64,000 bases of DNA from Trema orientale (GCA_002914845.1 JXTC01000093.1:748748-812747); one strand, 5' to 3'; positions 12,193 through 24,600 are shown, numbered from the stretch's first letter. Made by a program: numbers and translations. The notes: generated from the letters alone by a model not told the origin.

Positions 12193-14354
12193 NATTTATT
12201 TATTCTTTTTTTTATAATTAACCCACTAATTTTCTCATGTTCTTTTTTTCCTTATTTTTCATCCATTTTTTTTCTTTCAAAAAGATAGAATAAAATTTTT
12301 TATCAAGATTGTTGGAAACCATCATATGGCGCAGTGGAAGGCGGTGGGTGTAATAATCAAAATTTTTACACCCATATCAGAGTTTTGGAATGTATATGGT
12401 TTTATTATTTTAATACGTTAACTAGAAAAACTATTGCCAAAGAAAAATAAGAACGAACCTTTCTTGTATTTTTCTTCTTTTCCTGATGATGAGGTTGTAT
12501 GTCTTTCTTGGCTATGATACCACGATCTTCCTCACCATGCCTCGACACCAATGAACTGGAGAGTGGGCTCCTAATAGTCACAATCTTATTGTTTCTATCA
12601 CACACTTTTCTTGAAAAAATCTTGCTATAGATCTCAACACATGAGATAGCAAGAGGATGGAGACTAGAAGAAAGGTAAAAGCAACTCTACACGTTTAAAA
12701 AAATTTCTCTCTTGTCTGGAAAAACTTTTTCACGTTCAAGCCTCCTCTAATCGGCCTCTCCCATGCATTTTAACGTGTAATGCTATTAAAAAAAAATTTC
12801 CTTCTTATTCCTTATGATTCACACGCATAGGACATCTTTTCCTTTGATAAAATTGGCCAATCAATATAATATTAATTGCCATATCATTTTAAATAGGAAA
12901 AATAATTTTATCCTATTAAAGAAATTATCAAAGTACGACAAAAAAATGAGAGAACTTTTCCCTGTCTTTTAATGTGTAGAAAAGTTTCCAATTAGGTTTT
13001 AATCCATTTAAAATCATGTGAATCACAACATATATCACTTAAATAGGAAATTAAAATCCCATCCTCCCAGTATAGGGTTTACACGCATAAACCATGAATT
13101 TTAATGTGTAAAATTATTTCCTATTAAAGTGAAATATATCTCCATCAATCTATTTAATTATATATAGTTAATTCCATATATTTTAAATTTGGAAACAAAA
13201 TGCTCTTATTATTTTTTGAGTTGTACACGCATAAGAGAGGAAAAAAATTCCATCCTTATCTCATAAGTAACGTGTAAAAAAAACTTCTCAAAAAACTATT
13301 AAAAAATTTCCTATTTTGTTTTAACCAAATATGCTAATAATCAAATTATTAAATAATGGAATTAACATAATTGGTAAATCATAATTTCCCAAATAAAATA
13401 AACATATTATCTTTATGTTTATATGCGTGTAACACAGAGAAAATATCTCTGTGTTACACGCCTACTACAGTAAAGTTGGGCACACTGTTTGTTACCTTTT
13501 TAAATAATCCTATTATTTAAAATAACAATTAAATAGAAAAAAATAATAAAATTTATTATTTATTATAATGTGACACATAAAACAATTAAATGTGTAACAT
13601 TAATTTTAGTGTGACATAATTAATTAGAATTCAATTATTCTAAATTAATTATTAATACAAGAAAGTGACTATGTAACATGTTCAATACAGTATTAACAGA
13701 GGTGGTTCGGAGACCTTGGACTTGTAATTTCAAGCTCCAATAAATTTGATAATTAATTAAACTCTTTAACTAAGTTATCGAATTTATTAGTTCCAGTGTT
13801 ATTCCACTAAAAACCTGGAACTGCACTATTAAAAGTTACAGTATAAATTACTCAAAGCAATCATAAAGTTTGTCCATATAATCATTATATATAGATCAAT
13901 CCTCCATAAATGATTCGTAAATAAAGTTTGGCTTGTAATCCGTTATCCTCTCTATTTACTTCTTTATCCTTGAGTTCCCATGATTTTCTAATGAACAACA
14001 AATTCATGATCAAATCATAAATTGAGCGCTCTATCGTTCAAGTACCAAATCATTACTCAAGGGAATCATTTTTCTAACTTCCGTTAGGAAGGAATGGATT
14101 CCTTATTGTTAATTAATATTCCCAACTATCTATATTATCATGTCTCCAACATATAAGGATTTGGTCCGGTATATAAACTCAGATGTTACCGAATACATCA
14201 AGAGACATAAAATTATAAATAGGAGTCTATTAATTACTCAGGATTAAGATCATTCCATATATGATCATTTGTTGATAAATTTGAGTATTCTATTCTACAA
14301 CGGATATTATCAAATATTCAAATTTATCTGGTCCAGTCCTATATAATCTTAATT
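11900..14354 (-). mobile_element. Probable LTR-retrotransposon relic, minus strand
   Basis: On the minus strand, a TGGTATCATAGCC word like the initiator-Met tRNA primer site of Copia elements lies at about 12509-12522 (again in the left copy of the duplication). Sequence 'upstream' of it to 14354 has long non-coding AT-rich LTR-like composition with recurrent ACACGCATAA words and a region (13900-14340) that looks like plant Copia LTR or untranslated sequence. No protein domains are visible. The right side runs into an assembly gap. The family assignment is tentative, and if correct the element is broken and old. Confidence 0.4.
12194..12594. repeat. Right copy of the 400-bp direct duplication
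   Basis: It matches 11793-12192 from its first base after the N, then continues into CTATCACACACTTTTC, which the left copy lacks. It holds a minus-strand TGGTATCATAGCC-like primer-binding word (about 12509-12522) in an LTR-element context. Confidence 0.85.
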
Positions 14355-14686
14355 NNNNNNNNNNNNNNNNNNNNNNNNNNNNNNNNNNNNNNNNNNNNNN
14401 NNNNNNNNNNNNNNNNNNNNNNNNNNNNNNNNNNNNNNNNNNNNNNNNNNNNNNNNNNNNNNNNNNNNNNNNNNNNNNNNNNNNNNNNNNNNNNNNNNNN
14501 NNNNNNNNNNNNNNNNNNNNNNNNNNNNNNNNNNNNNNNNNNNNNNNNNNNNNNNNNNNNNNNNNNNNNNNNNNNNNNNNNNNNNNNNNNNNNNNNNNNN
14601 NNNNNNNNNNNNNNNNNNNNNNNNNNNNNNNNNNNNNNNNNNNNNNNNNNNNNNNNNNNNNNNNNNNNNNNNNNNNNNNNNNNNNN
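14355..14686. other. Assembly gap of 332 N
   Basis: Unbroken run of N. Flanking sequences on the two sides are not visibly repeats of one another. Any reading frame spanning it is meaningless. Confidence 0.99.
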
Positions 14687-15632
14687 ATAAAAGAATCTTA
14701 GATTGTCCCTTGTTACAATTTTTATTAGGATAAAATTATGAATGTACATAGTCAATTGTATGAATTTAGAACTTCCCGTTCTCTAACCGATTTAATCAGG
14801 ATTCTTTGTGAATTTTTGATTGGATGGGTTAGATTCTTTTCCCGGATCAAATAAGGTGCCATTTAGGAAAAAAAAAAAAAAAAATCAATATTGAGCCGAT
14901 GAACTCGCCTACCTAATTCAAACCCTCAATTCTGAAATCAACATACAAATTACAGTGTTCTCTCATGTGTGGTGCAATAACATGCAATGCATGTCATGAT
15001 GGAAAACAAAAAAAAAAAAAAAGAGTTATCCATAATGTACCACGACAACCTGGACATTTTCAATCTGGTCCATTATTTGGCGATAAGTAGTTTTAGCCGG
15101 AAATTAGAGCAAAATCTGAGCCCAATCTTTGATAAATACCAGTTAAACTATAACTCTTCAACTCTCATAAAGATTAATTCCATTTTGCTTCTCGGTCATC
15201 TAGTATATCATAAACTGCAACAAAATGCGTATTGTTTTTTTATTTTTTAGTTGTTTAATTAATCTGATCATTACATGTTATCAAACTGTATACCCCTGGT
15301 ATACCTACTGAACACATGCAAAGTAAACTGATGATCTACTACTCCAGTAAAAGCTGGTAGAAACTAAGCCAAGAGTCATTATTGGTATTGGGACTTTCTT
15401 TATATCTAAAGAATAGTACCAGTAATAAAGAGTTCTATACTTTTGGTAGTAATTATTGGAAAAGGTTTTTCAGAAACAAAAGTTAAAGGTTCAAGAGTAC
15501 TTACAACTTTCTTAAAGTTACAGCAAAGTACTTCGACTTAGTATTTCATGGACCACTTTTAATTTTTAAAACAAGGGATATAATGGTTATCACTACTGAC
15601 AAAAGAACCAAGCAAATAAACAATATTATATA
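14687..15632. other. Intergenic, nothing recognised
   Basis: AT-rich sequence with short A tracts. The longest open frame (14987-15250) has a low-complexity lysine run and no similarity to anything I know, and I do not regard it as a gene. Confidence 0.5.
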
Positions 15633-16636
15633 GGGTTTTTGGCATGATTGGCCCTTATATTAGAGATTAGAAAAATGGTCCTTAGGTTATTTTTTAATAA
15701 TTAAGTCCTTAATTTTTAAAAATTTTGACAATTAAGTCCTTTTATAGGTTATTGTTAAGATGGATAGAACTGAGCATTTTTGAGTCACAAACAAGGTCTT
15801 TAAAGATCAAAATTAATATTTTACTAACACTAGTTGGAATTGGAATAAAAATAACTAAAAATTAATTACAATGAATTAATAACATAATCCAAAAAATTTA
15901 AAAAAAAATCAAAAAATCAAAATTTTAAAATTTCTTAAAATTTCCCTTCCAAACTAATTAGTATTAATGAAATACTAATTTCTTGCACTTAAATATGTTC
16001 AATTTCATAAAAACTTTAACATTAATAAACAAAAAGGACTTAATTGTCAAAATTTTTAAAACTTAGAGTTAATGACATTAATAGCCCCTGAATTATACCT
16101 ATAGTTACACAATGATCCTTTTATCAAAACTGCTAAATGTTTAACATAAATAGATCATTACAAAGTACACGATTTGGTAACTATAGTCAAGAATGAGATT
16201 CTGAATTTTTAACTTATACAGTAAACTATCAAGACTTGTGCAATTGTAGCAATATCCATTTTCTTTTCACAAACTATTAAATTTTTAATAGAAATGAGTC
16301 TTGTACAAAGTGCACAATTTAATAATTATGGCTAAAAACGAGATTATGACTCATAGCAGTAAATAATGACTATTATATGCTTTGTCTATGACTATTTAAT
16401 GTTAAAAAAACTAACAGTTTGTGACAACGAGATCATTATTGTAATAATTATATAATTTAGGAGTCATTACTATGAAAATTAAAAGTTCGGGAGACAAAAT
16501 AATACAATGAGTAAAATTCAAGGACCATTACTATATTTAACCCTAAAACTTAAGGACCTAATTACCAAAAAAAAAATATTCAGAAATTATCTTATTAATT
16601 TGTAAATAACATAGGGGCCAATTATACCAAAAAACT
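15633..16636. mobile_element. Mutator-like MITE with 9-bp target duplication (contains a nested MITE)
   Basis: The left end GGGTTTTTGGCATGATTGGC is matched in inverted form by the right end (CCAATTATACCAAAAAACT), and the inverted similarity continues inward (TTAAGTCCTT / AATTAGGTCCTTAAG). Flanks carry an exact 9-bp duplication TATTATATA at 15624-15632 and 16637-16645, the size made by Mutator-family transposases. The interior encodes nothing. The right arm is interrupted by another MITE at 16068-16542. Confidence 0.8.
16068..16542. mobile_element. MITE nested inside the Mutator-like MITE (family A, copy 1)
   Basis: It begins GTTAATGACATTAATAGCCC and ends ATTACTATATTTAACCC, so its ends are imperfect inverted repeats. 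It splits the right arm of the surrounding element. A second copy lies in the opposite orientation at 40215-40750 and shares the ends and internal words such as TAATAATTATATAA and TCATTTTTAGCCATAATT. Non-coding. Confidence 0.7.
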
Positions 16637-16926
16637 TATTATATAAGATCTTATAACATTTCCTTCAATAGCTTAGAAATATTTCTCTCTTTATTAGAAT
16701 TTTAGAAGTCATGACTGCAAAACTGTTGTTTTCCACCATACCAATAGGGAGAGCACAATCAATAGGAAAAGATGACTACTTAAAAATTATGTCCTTCTCT
16801 AATCATAAAACCTTCCGCAATTCCCAGATTCATAACCATTCCATTATAGAGTTGAATTGAGTTTTTTAAAAATGGCACCAAAAGCTTCACGGCCTATATA
16901 TCTCTCTTAAGTCTATTATCTCTCGA

Positions 16927-17595
16927 TAGAGGTGGCAAATGGGCCTGACCTGCCCAAACCGGGCTTAGGATGGAAAACGGGTCGGGACGGGCTGGCCCGG
17001 CTAAGAAAGCGGATCAGACCAGCCCGACCTGGGATTTTAAAAATTGAGCTAGGCCCGCCCAAGCTCCTAAGCGGGTTGGGTCGGGTCGGGCCCGAAACTC
17101 CCAAAATTAAAAAAAATAAGATTATTAGTTGTATAATTAGTTAAAAATATTAGAACTTTAAATAATTAATTGTATATTAAAATATTAGTTGTATATGTTT
17201 TTTTTTTCTATTGATAAATTTTTTTAAATAATTAAATAAGCTAAAAGTATATAAGTTGAATAGTTGATAAAAAAAAGTTTAAAACAAAAATCTTAAGAAA
17301 ATTATTTATAATTAGATTGAAATTTGAAAGTGTGAAAAAAAAAGTGAGGGAATATGTATTTATAACTATTGGAAAAAATTTTATATTTAAATTTATTTAA
17401 AAACTTAAAAAAAATATTTTTAGCGAGCCAAGCCGGCCTATGGGGGCTAGGTTGGCCGGCCAGGCTGAGGCGGCAGGCCTAAATATCTAGGCCCAGCCCA
17501 GTCCTACCTTTAGGGCCGAAACAGCCCGCGGCCCATTCTAATATGGGACGGACTGCAAACTAGCCCGTTTGGCTCAGCCCATTTTGCCACCTCTA
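16927..17595. mobile_element. hAT-like non-autonomous element with GC-rich ends
   Basis: Terminal inverted repeats are TAGAGGTGGCAAATGGGC on the left and GCCCATTTTGCCACCTCTA on the right. Both ends are GC-rich with repeated GGCCCG/GGGTCGGG words (16927-17100 and 17420-17595), and the middle is AT-rich and non-coding. This end sequence is common in plant genomes and is usually placed with hAT-type elements. I could not find a clean 8-bp target duplication, so the superfamily is a family-knowledge guess. Confidence 0.7.
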
Positions 17596-17599
17596 CTCA

Positions 17600-19730
17600 C
17601 TAGTTATATAGGGCCCAATAATAATTTAAAGCCATACTTTTTAAGGTGTAAGGGACTAATAGATGGAAGTGGGGGATGGTGTTGAATAGAGTACTTTTCA
17701 TCATTTTTAATAATCCTCAAGGCAAATTAATCCTATGTGTAGCGAAAAGAAACTTTTATGTACTATGCTTCAAAATTATGTTATAAGTTTTTAAAAAAGA
17801 AAAAGAAATTGGTTGTTAAAATGTTTCTTTTGAAACTTTGGTACATTTGTCTTTTTCATTATTTGATTTCTTAGGTAATATGTATGCTATGAAAACTCTT
17901 GGTCCCCTTGAATGTGCACTGAAGTATCAGAGACTATCATCAGCAATATTAGCAAATACACATCGTGAATTAATAACAGTACCAAGAGAGATAAAAATGA
18001 ATTCAAATTCAAATTTCTTAATAAAGAATGCGTCGAAAATTTTGGAAAGAAAATTTTTATGTACTAATATGTATGTGTTTGCCTGATAGAATTGAAAGTA
18101 CGTGATTGTACTTGTTTGTTTAAAAATTTCACAGAAAATGCTAAAAACCAATGAACAAATTCAAGATTAAAAGAAATCATTAAATCATATTAAAAAGAAA
18201 AAAATTTTCATTTTGGCTAAAAATATTGAGTTTAGAAAAAGTAGAAAAATTTGCGAGTAAGAAGCAGAAAAAAAAAATAGTTAAATTAAGGATAACTAAA
18301 CTTGTTTATAAGGTGAATAAAATATGTAAAGGATTCTCAATGAAAACAAATGAGACATGTGTTAGTGATCTTAATTCTAAATTAGCCGAGCTATGAATGT
18401 TTATCAAATCTCCTAATAAATGCTAACCAAATATTAATACAAATACAAACTCCATAAATACAATTCAAGAATAAATTACTAGTTAGCTATCTTAAATTTA
18501 AAGTGGAAAAAAAAAATCTCCTTGTGTTTTAGCAAAATGCCAGTGTCCACCAACATATTTTTAGAAGAATAATACTATGTATACCAAAACTTTTATCAAA
18601 CTTTTAATACCAAAACATGTGACATATGAGTTGACAATATTCAATTAGTAAATATGATTAACTTATTTGTAGTAAGTTTTAATACACCAATTAAATAGTG
18701 CCAACTCAAATGCCACATGTATTGGTATTAAAAATTTGGTACAAATTTTAGTACACCTAGCATAAATCTTTTTAGAAATATAAAATATACTCCTAGTTTA
18801 TCAAATCACATGAAAATTATTTCTTAATAATAAATTTTCTTTCAATTTTATTAAATTTTTATTTGAAAATGACCACAATGCCCAAGATCAACTAATCAAC
18901 TTATTTATTAAAACTACAACCAAATAACTTAAATGTCAAAATTTTGAATTTATATAAAAAAAAAATATTTTTTAAATTACTTGTTTAGTTTAGGATTAAG
19001 GAAGTAGATAGACTATTTGATTAATTTTGACTAAAAAAATATGTAAAAAATTTTCCTTTTTCGAGCAATGCTACAAGACAAATATGCTACTAAAAAATCA
19101 TATGCTAATAGAACTTGTAAACCTCACCGAAAAAATCTACATGTCGACCTTATGTCCACTTTTCCATTGGAATAATTCCAAAAATATCCACTCTATTTTA
19201 ATTAAATATCAAATTTAATCCTTTGTTCTCATAAGACTCGAAAGTATCCCCCATATTTTCTTAAATAGGTAAAAAGTAACCTTTCTTCTCTTTTTGGTTA
19301 AATTTTTTACTAAATATTTTCCTAAATGACATTAATATCCTTGTAATATTGATATCCAAACAACTTCTTTATTGATTTCTTTAAAAAAATAACATAAAGT
19401 TTATTGCAAAAGAAACAATTATCAATATTTTTCTACAATCTGGAAAAAAAAAAAAGAAGAAGAAAAGAAGTGTGATTTTATTTTTAAAAAGTAAACAATT
19501 AATTATATTAAGATATAATATTTGGTAATAGATTTTTTAAATATATGCAAGGGAATTTTAAATATTTCGCAATTCAACTTTGACCAAAAAAGTGTCAGGG
19601 TATGCCTTTTTCTTATTTTGAAATATAGAGGGAATATATTTCAGATTTATGAGGATAGAGGGTTAAACGTGGTATTTAGTGATAATAGAGGATATGTTTT
19701 TGGGATTATCCCGTTACCATTTTTCTTTTC
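17600..19730. other. Intergenic, AT-rich, one MITE
   Basis: No gene is supported. Short open frames at 17838-18086, 19027-19218 and 19522-19734 show no recognisable domain and have the composition of the surrounding spacer. The only structured piece is the MITE at 18571-18765. Confidence 0.5.
18571..18765. mobile_element. Short fold-back MITE (family B, copy 1)
   Basis: About 195 bp. The left arm runs GTATACCAAAACTTTTATC..., ACCAAAACATGTGACATATG..., and the right arm is its inverted partner (GCCACATGTATTGGTATTAA, TTTGGTACAAATTTTAGTAC). The same arrangement occurs at 28155-28348 and 47570-47765, which defines a family. Ends are approximate and no target duplication was resolved. Confidence 0.7.
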
Positions 19731-19733
19731 TTA

Positions 19734-20502
19734 GGCCCAGTTTAGTTTAACTTTTTAACAAGCTAAAAGCATTTTTCGAATAATCTGTGAGCCAAAAGGT
19801 GTTTAGTAAAAACCTAAAAATCAGATCATTCAATAATTACTGCAAAGCTACAGCCAAAAGCCAAAGCTGGCCTAAGGCAGCTTAAACTTTTAGATTATAT
19901 GGGAATATACACTATCTTTTAATGAATAAATCATAATGACTAAAATACTCTCACTTAAAAGGAAAAATGCCAAACATTCAATTGAGTTTATTTTCACATT
20001 AATTTTTTTTAAAAAAAGTATTAATATATTTAAATCATAATTGACTAAAATACTCTTCAAATTACTTATTTTGATGTAGCCAAATTGATTCTTTATTAAA
20101 ATTTTAAATTCAGATGAAAATAAAGTAAATTAAAATAAATTAAATTAAATTTAATTGAGTAACTAATTTAATTGAGTTTATTTTCATATCAAATATTTTT
20201 TTTTTTTAAAAAGGTATTAATATGTTTAGTATGTACAAAATATGCATAATTGTAAAAAATATTAATAAGCTGTTTTCATAAATATGTATAATTGTATAAT
20301 GATATTTAGTTTGGTTATTTTATATTTTCACAATAATTCAACTATATAGTTTACTAAACACTTTAATACAATTTTTTCAAGTCACAACACTTTAAAATTA
20401 TAGTTTACCAAACACTCAATTACTTTATGCTACAACGGATTTTTTTTTTCAGCACAGCTAAAAGTGTTTTCCTTAAAATCTATAGCTCTACAAAACTGGC
20501 CC
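19734..20502. mobile_element. Tourist-like (PIF/Harbinger) MITE with TTA target duplication
   Basis: The left end GGCCCAGTTTAGTTTAAC and the inverted right end GGGCCAGTTTTGTAGAGC pair up. A second matching pair (AAGCTAAAAGC / AGCTAAAAGTG) lies just inside. Flanks are TTA at 19731-19733 and 20503-20505. A GG-CC start and a three-base TWA duplication are the Tourist/Harbinger signature. The interior is AT-rich and non-coding. It could in principle have been moved by relatives of the decayed Harbinger element at the left of the window. Confidence 0.65.
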
Positions 20503-20545
20503 TTAAACAATCTCTTCTCTATTATATTAAATGACATTTTGCAAC

Positions 20546-21501
20546 GGGGTTAATGGCACAAATGGTTCTTGAACTATTCAATTGTTGGCAATTTGATACT
20601 CGATGTTTTAAGGGCTTTTAAGCCAAATGGCCGAATTTTAGATCACTATTTGAAAAAATGACTGTTTTTTCAAATACTGTTAAATAATAGCTGAATTTTG
20701 AAACATAGTTGAAAAAATGACCCTTTTTTCAAACACTGTTAAATAATGGCCGAATTTCGAAACTTAGTTGAAAAATGTCCATTTTCATATTTAATGGATC
20801 AAAATATATTGATTTATTTTGTATAAAATTAATTTATTTCAAAAAATTTATTTATTTTTCAGAAGAGTTGATTAATTTTTTTAGAAATAGATTAACTAAA
20901 AAACAATCATTTATCAAAATAAAATTATAAAGTAGACATTTATTAAATACGTGTAAAAAACGGCCATTTGTTAAATTGATCTAGAAAAAAAGGACATTTC
21001 TAATAAATAGTCAAGTTGTTATTGTGTCAATTAAGGCCCCCAAACTTTCTGATTTGTAGTAATTTGGTTCCTAAATTGTCTAAATCACAACTTATTGTTA
21101 AACTTTTGACCAAAAACTCACGTGAAGAGTACATGGTAATATCTGAAAGTGTATTTGAAAGATAATTTGAGAATTCGAAGTAAAACATAATTATAGAAAA
21201 AGTTTCTCTAAATTTGTAGATCTTAAAGTCCTACAAAATACAAATAATATATCTTCCTTTTCTAAATCACTTTTTTCAGTTAATTTTTCTTTAAATATAT
21301 TTTTAGATGCTACACCGTGCTATTCATGTGTGTTTTTTTATTAGATATTTAACAGTATATTACAATTTAGATAATCTAGTGACCAAAGTGCTTTAAATCG
21401 GAAAGTTTAGGAGCTCAACGTCACAATTAAAACTTTGAGAACTAAATTGCCACAGAGATTAGATAGTTGGGGAACCATTTGTGACATAAACTGATAAACC
21501 C
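20546..21501. mobile_element. Mutator-like MITE in the Nudix promoter (contains a nested MITE)
   Basis: Ends GGGGTTAATGGCACAAATGG and, inverted, GGGTTTATCAGTTTATGTCA with CACAAATGGTTCCCCAACTA are inverted repeats whose similarity continues for well over 50 bp. The 9-bp sequence TTTTGCAAC flanks both sides (20537-20545 and 21502-21510), a Mutator-size duplication. It ends about 180 bp before the Nudix start codon, so it forms part of that gene's upstream region. A second MITE sits inside its left arm. Confidence 0.75.
20611..21012. mobile_element. MITE nested in the promoter MITE (family C, copy 1)
   Basis: It starts AGGGCTTTTAAGCCAAATGG and contains three diverged copies of a unit of about 60 bp (TGTTAAATAATGGCCGAATT and variants). 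It interrupts the left arm of the Mutator-like element. A related copy in opposite orientation lies at 26617-26905, sharing AAGCCAAATG, ATATATTGATTTATTTT and CATTTATCAAAATAAAATTA. Confidence 0.65.
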
Positions 21502-21519
21502 TTTTGCAACGGCACATTG

Positions 21520-21525
21520 CACGTG
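21520..21525. promoter_or_regulatory. G-box CACGTG upstream of the Nudix gene
   Basis: CACGTG core in TTGCACGTGATT, 157 bp before the start codon and 10 bp beyond the MITE target duplication. Plant bZIP/bHLH factors bind this core. Use here is inferred only from its position. Confidence 0.4.
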
Positions 21526-21681
21526 ATTTAGACAGTGTTGACTTTCCATTTGTACGTGGAAACGACAGCGATCCTTGTGCTTTGCATCTATCTGGCAAAT
21601 GCCGTCTGAAACTAAAACAGAGGTACCACTTTTCTCCTCTGAAGACTTCCATCGAACACCTGGTCTGCGCTCGCCACGTCA

Positions 21682-24600
21682 ATGGAGAAAAACGCAGAGA
21701 CCGGCGCGATCACGGCCGGGGCCGTAACAAGCACGTGTCCTCCGTACAAGCTTCTGATCTCGTGCCCTTCTGGCCTTTCGCCGACTCAGGTTCTCTCGGC
21801 TCTCATATATTTCTCTCTTGCATGTATAATTGTATTCCATGTCCAGTGACTCTCATTCATACACTTACTTGGGGTTTGTTTGTTGTTTTTGGTGGGTGCA
21901 AAAAGGTGTCAGTGGTTTTCGACGAAGCGTACGACAGAGTTCCTCACCCAGATGCCAATTTGGAGAATTCCATTTCTGAGGCGAGTTTGCTTTAATTTTC
22001 TTTAACAGTGTAATTCTTAATCATTAATCTTCAGATTATGGACTCAGCTTGTTAATTTGATTATGTAGATTATATTTTATGATTACAAATTGGGTTTGTT
22101 GAGGTACATTGGGGTAGTCTAATGGATAGCTGAGCTTTATAGCCTGATGTTCGTTTTGTTTGGTTTGTTTTAGATATGGGATCAAAGGATTCAGAAAAAC
22201 AATTCGTTATACAACGGAAATAAATTTCGGGTATGCGAATCTCCTTCGGATATCAAGGATTCAACGTAGAACATGTTCTTATACTAAGCATGTGTGTGTA
22301 TATATATAGTATTAATGTTTGCGATCAATTATCTTACAGTACGGAGGACATATGCTGAGCAATGTGTGTGGCTCTAATCAAGAGTCTCATGTATGCCTCC
22401 ACCTTGGTTTGACAGATTATCGGTTGCTCTCTCTCTCTCTCTCTCTCTCTCTCGCACACCACACATACAAACACAAGTTCATGCACACAGGGTCTCACTT
22501 TTAGTTCTGATATAATTTTTAGAATTAAAGCCTTTTTTCTGAGAACTAATACCTATATATGTTATCTGCAATTCACGACTTTTCACTAGAAATTTCGATA
22601 GTAATGTTTTTCCTCTCCTTGATACTATTTTCTCAAGCTAACAAAGCATCTATTCTCCAAATTGCTAGACAGGACTTTTGTTGGGACAAACTTGAATCCT
22701 TCGTGGGAAAAGTTCCTGGTTCCATCAGAAGGTATGCTTATATGAAATATGAATCAAAATATTAAAATCTGAGCTTCCAAAGTTCTTTCCCTTTTTCTTT
22801 TACTATTACTTTGATATTGCACGAAACCCACAAAGTTGCAGTTCCTATTTATTGAATTTGTTTCCTTCCAATTTTGAGCCATTTCTGAGGTAGTCTTTTG
22901 ATTTGTTTATATCACAAAATGAAACTATGAATTACTATACGGAAATTACTAACACTTAATTTGCCAAACGAAATTAGAGAAAATATGTCACACATGTAGG
23001 AATTATCTATTTCATTAATATAGATTCCAGGTTTATTCAGATTTATAATGTAACTATGAATGCTATACTTAATTTGGATGCCTACTGAGATTATTTTCTT
23101 TACTTGATTACATTGATGGAAAATGTGTCATCTAATCTCTTTTCAGATGACTCTGTACGTTGTCAACACACCTCTAGTCCATTAGGTAATGGTGCTATCA
23201 TTGAGACGTCTGACGGGAAAATACTTGTCTTAAAACGAAGTAATAATGTGGGGGAATTTCCTGGACACTTTGTTTTTCCTGGGGGCCATCCAGAGGTATT
23301 AGATCTGAAAAATGAAAATTATATTTTTTCTATCTTTTGATACCTATGAGGTTTGATTTTTAAGTTCTATCATGGATATCTTGTTGGCGAAGGCAATTAG
23401 GTTTGCATTTCTAGACTGCATGTCATTATGGATTGGTTGCATTTGTACGATTAGCAGACAGACTCAACTTGCTTCGTTATTTCTTTAACTTTATGATTAG
23501 CAGCCATAAGCTTTTTCTACTCTTCTTTCATCCTTTTGCGGACAGATAATTATTCCTGGTTTATTTGGAGATAATGTTGAATACTTTGGTGATTGACAGC
23601 CTGTAGAAGTTGGAATAGAACGCCACCAGCATGACAAGAACTTGATGGATTCTGACATTATTAACAAGAAGGTTTCTCAAGAAATGTTTGACAGCATCAT
23701 TCGTGAAGTTGTTGAAGAAACTGGAGTANAGATAGACAGCAAACATTTATTTTGATGGTTGTTTGTATGGGGTTTTGACCGGTGTGCCAATTTCTTTCCA
23801 ACCTGTGCTCTGTAGCCTCTTCTAAAATGATGTATTTGACAAACAGCGCTGGTGTAACAGAATAATTTTGTGTATACACAATTTTGCAAATATGACAAAC
23901 TAGTGAGATCCTTCATTGAGCCAATGTCAACAAGCCACATGACCTAGCCAAGAGGTAGTTCCCAGCCAAGTGAAACATATTAGAGACAATAGTTTATTCA
24001 GAATTTCCAAAATGCATTGTTGATGAAGTCATTAAACTTATGTATGGTTAAATTTTGAAGACTTAAGACAAATTACTTGGAGGGTTAGATGTGGGGATGT
24101 GGGGAGTCTGGCTTATCGGATGAATTTTAATTCTGGTAAATTTACATCTTAAAAGGCATTGTAATGATGTCCTATGTTGAACCCTTCATTTGATCTTATT
24201 TTTATTCCAGTATGCCCCTTTTTTCTGTCCACCTTAATTTGAAAAACCAGAACAGTACCTAATCTATCACACCAAGAGAATTATTATTTACGAATATAAA
24301 GTGTTATTTTTCTTAAAGTATCCTATTTTGTGATCCATCCTGAGATAGTTGGTATTTGTGTCTGCAAATGTGCATGCTTTGAGCGGCTTTTGCCTATTTT
24401 CAATTTTGTGAAATGATGTTCTTAAATTGATACATGAAAGCAACTATTTTCCATGTTTGATCTTTGCATCCTCATGCAGTGCAAGCCAGTCTTCATTGGT
24501 ATATCCCGCAGGGAGTTGAATGTTAGACCAGCTGCATTTTTCTTCATGAAATGCACTCTCGAGTCAAATGAAATCCAACAATTGTATTCTTGTGCTCAAG

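Noticed and set aside
14339-14755. A 138-residue open frame spanning the N run
   Set aside because: It is open only because N codons are not stops.
21504-21995. 163-residue frame across Nudix exon 1, intron 1 and exon 2
   Set aside because: The conserved protein uses another frame starting at 21682, with exon 2 at 21906. The long frame reads through the intron.
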